Assembly: GCA_964462535.1 (NCBI GenBank)
Contig: CAYWXV010000114.1
Coordinates: 1-5,867, forward strand
Direction: 5' to 3'
DNA from: CAYWXV01 sp964462535
GTDB taxonomy: Bacteria > Bacteroidota > Ignavibacteria > OLB7
Length of the DNA stretch: 5,867 nucleotides
This document shows, piece after piece, positions 5,701-5,867 of the stretch. Both the position numbers and the translations under genes were made by a program. Below the pieces are notes generated by a model, which was not told the origin of the DNA, ran no database searches, and saw only the letters and a list, made by a program, of their open reading frames with translations. The number at the start of each line of letters is the position of its first letter. Positions within the stretch are counted from its first letter, which is position 1.

Positions 5701-5863
5701 CATCTTCCTCCCCTGATCGGGCTTTTGGGGGGAGGGGGGGGATCGGTGTTCGTGTCGGACTGACCCTCGGCGCGCGCATTAGCCGATCCAGCCGCAGGTT
5801 TCTGAAAGCGTCGCTGCTTGCATACGTTCCTTGCGACGCCCAGGAGGCCTGCGGTTCTTTTTT
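5701..5863 (+). ncRNA. Candidate structured small RNA, family not recognised
   Basis: Several independent stems are packed into about 160 bases: cctcccc/ggggagg (5707-5713 with 5729-5735), ggatcgg/ccgatcc (5740-5746 with 5783-5789), ccgcagg/cctgcgg (5792-5798 with 5848-5854) and, nested inside the last, gcgtcgc/gcgacgc (5808-5814 with 5833-5839). A T-tract ends the series at 5858-5863. No coding frame explains the region. The length and terminal structure would suit a small RNA such as 6S RNA, but I do not see the diagnostic sequence of 6S, SRP, tmRNA or RNase P RNA. It could also be the leader or attenuator of a gene to the right of the window. Strand is inferred from the T-tract. Confidence 0.35.
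5790..5863 (+). terminator. Long hairpin followed by T-tract
   Basis: The stem ccgcagg (5792-5798) with cctgcgg (5848-5854) extends inward through wobble and Watson-Crick pairs (5799-5803 with 5843-5847) and outward by about two pairs. An inner 7-bp stem (5808-5814 with 5833-5839) caps it with an 18-nt loop. The sequence ttctttttt follows directly at 5855-5863. Base of stem plus T-tract is the signature of Rho-independent termination on the + strand, although the hairpin is longer than a typical terminator. Confidence 0.5.
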
Positions 5864-5867
5864 GTCC

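Noticed and set aside
5701..5863. Known housekeeping RNA (SRP, tmRNA, RNase P)
   Set aside because: The diagnostic motifs, such as the SRP GGAAGGAAGC segment or the tmRNA TTCGAC T-arm, are absent on both strands as far as I can read.

Overview
The window looks like chromosomal DNA from a moderately GC-rich Gram-negative bacterium of the Bacteroidota/Chlorobi/Gemmatimonadota (FCB) group. The evidence is a TonB-dependent receptor carrying an N-terminal carboxypeptidase-regulatory-like domain, two lipoproteins (one with an acidic +2/+4 segment of the surface-export type), and start codons without strong Shine-Dalgarno sequences. A basal Bacteroidota lineage such as Ignavibacteria or Kapabacteria is a plausible guess, but the sequence alone does not settle it. 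All supported genes are on the + strand. No transposase, CRISPR array, tRNA, rRNA or defence gene was seen.

Layout. Positions 1-399 are non-coding and rich in small structured repeats: two abutting hairpins (37-72), a degenerate heptanucleotide array (124-151), and a 12-bp direct repeat spaced 40 bp apart (164-215). A TonB-dependent outer-membrane receptor gene runs from 400 to 3116. It is interrupted by a run of exactly 100 N (2231-2330). The receptor frame differs on the two sides of the gap, so the N run is a placeholder and not a measured length. Thirty-eight bases later, 3155-4735 encodes a 526-aa lipoprotein with a fibronectin-III-like domain followed by a beta-helix-like region. A 120-bp spacer with a 14-bp hairpin and a second heptad array leads directly to the ATG of a 189-aa lipoprotein (4856-5425) with an NTF2-like appearance. 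Positions 5426-5867 have no convincing gene. They hold palindromes, a short CGCNGAGG periodic repeat and, at 5701-5863, a series of strong stems ending in a long hairpin and a T-tract, which is a candidate structured small RNA with its own terminator.

How the parts may work together (inference): the receptor and the FN3/beta-helix lipoprotein are probably cotranscribed and act at the outer membrane. The lipoprotein would capture a ligand on the cell surface and the TonB-dependent barrel would import it. The architecture resembles SusC/SusD-type pairs, but this lipoprotein is not SusD-like. The substrate cannot be read from the sequence. The third gene is separated by a strong hairpin and may be an independent unit. 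Nothing here is a clearly new biological system. The best candidates for follow-up are the receptor/beta-helix lipoprotein pair, the structured RNA at the right end, and the heptad-repeat elements shared by two intergenic regions.
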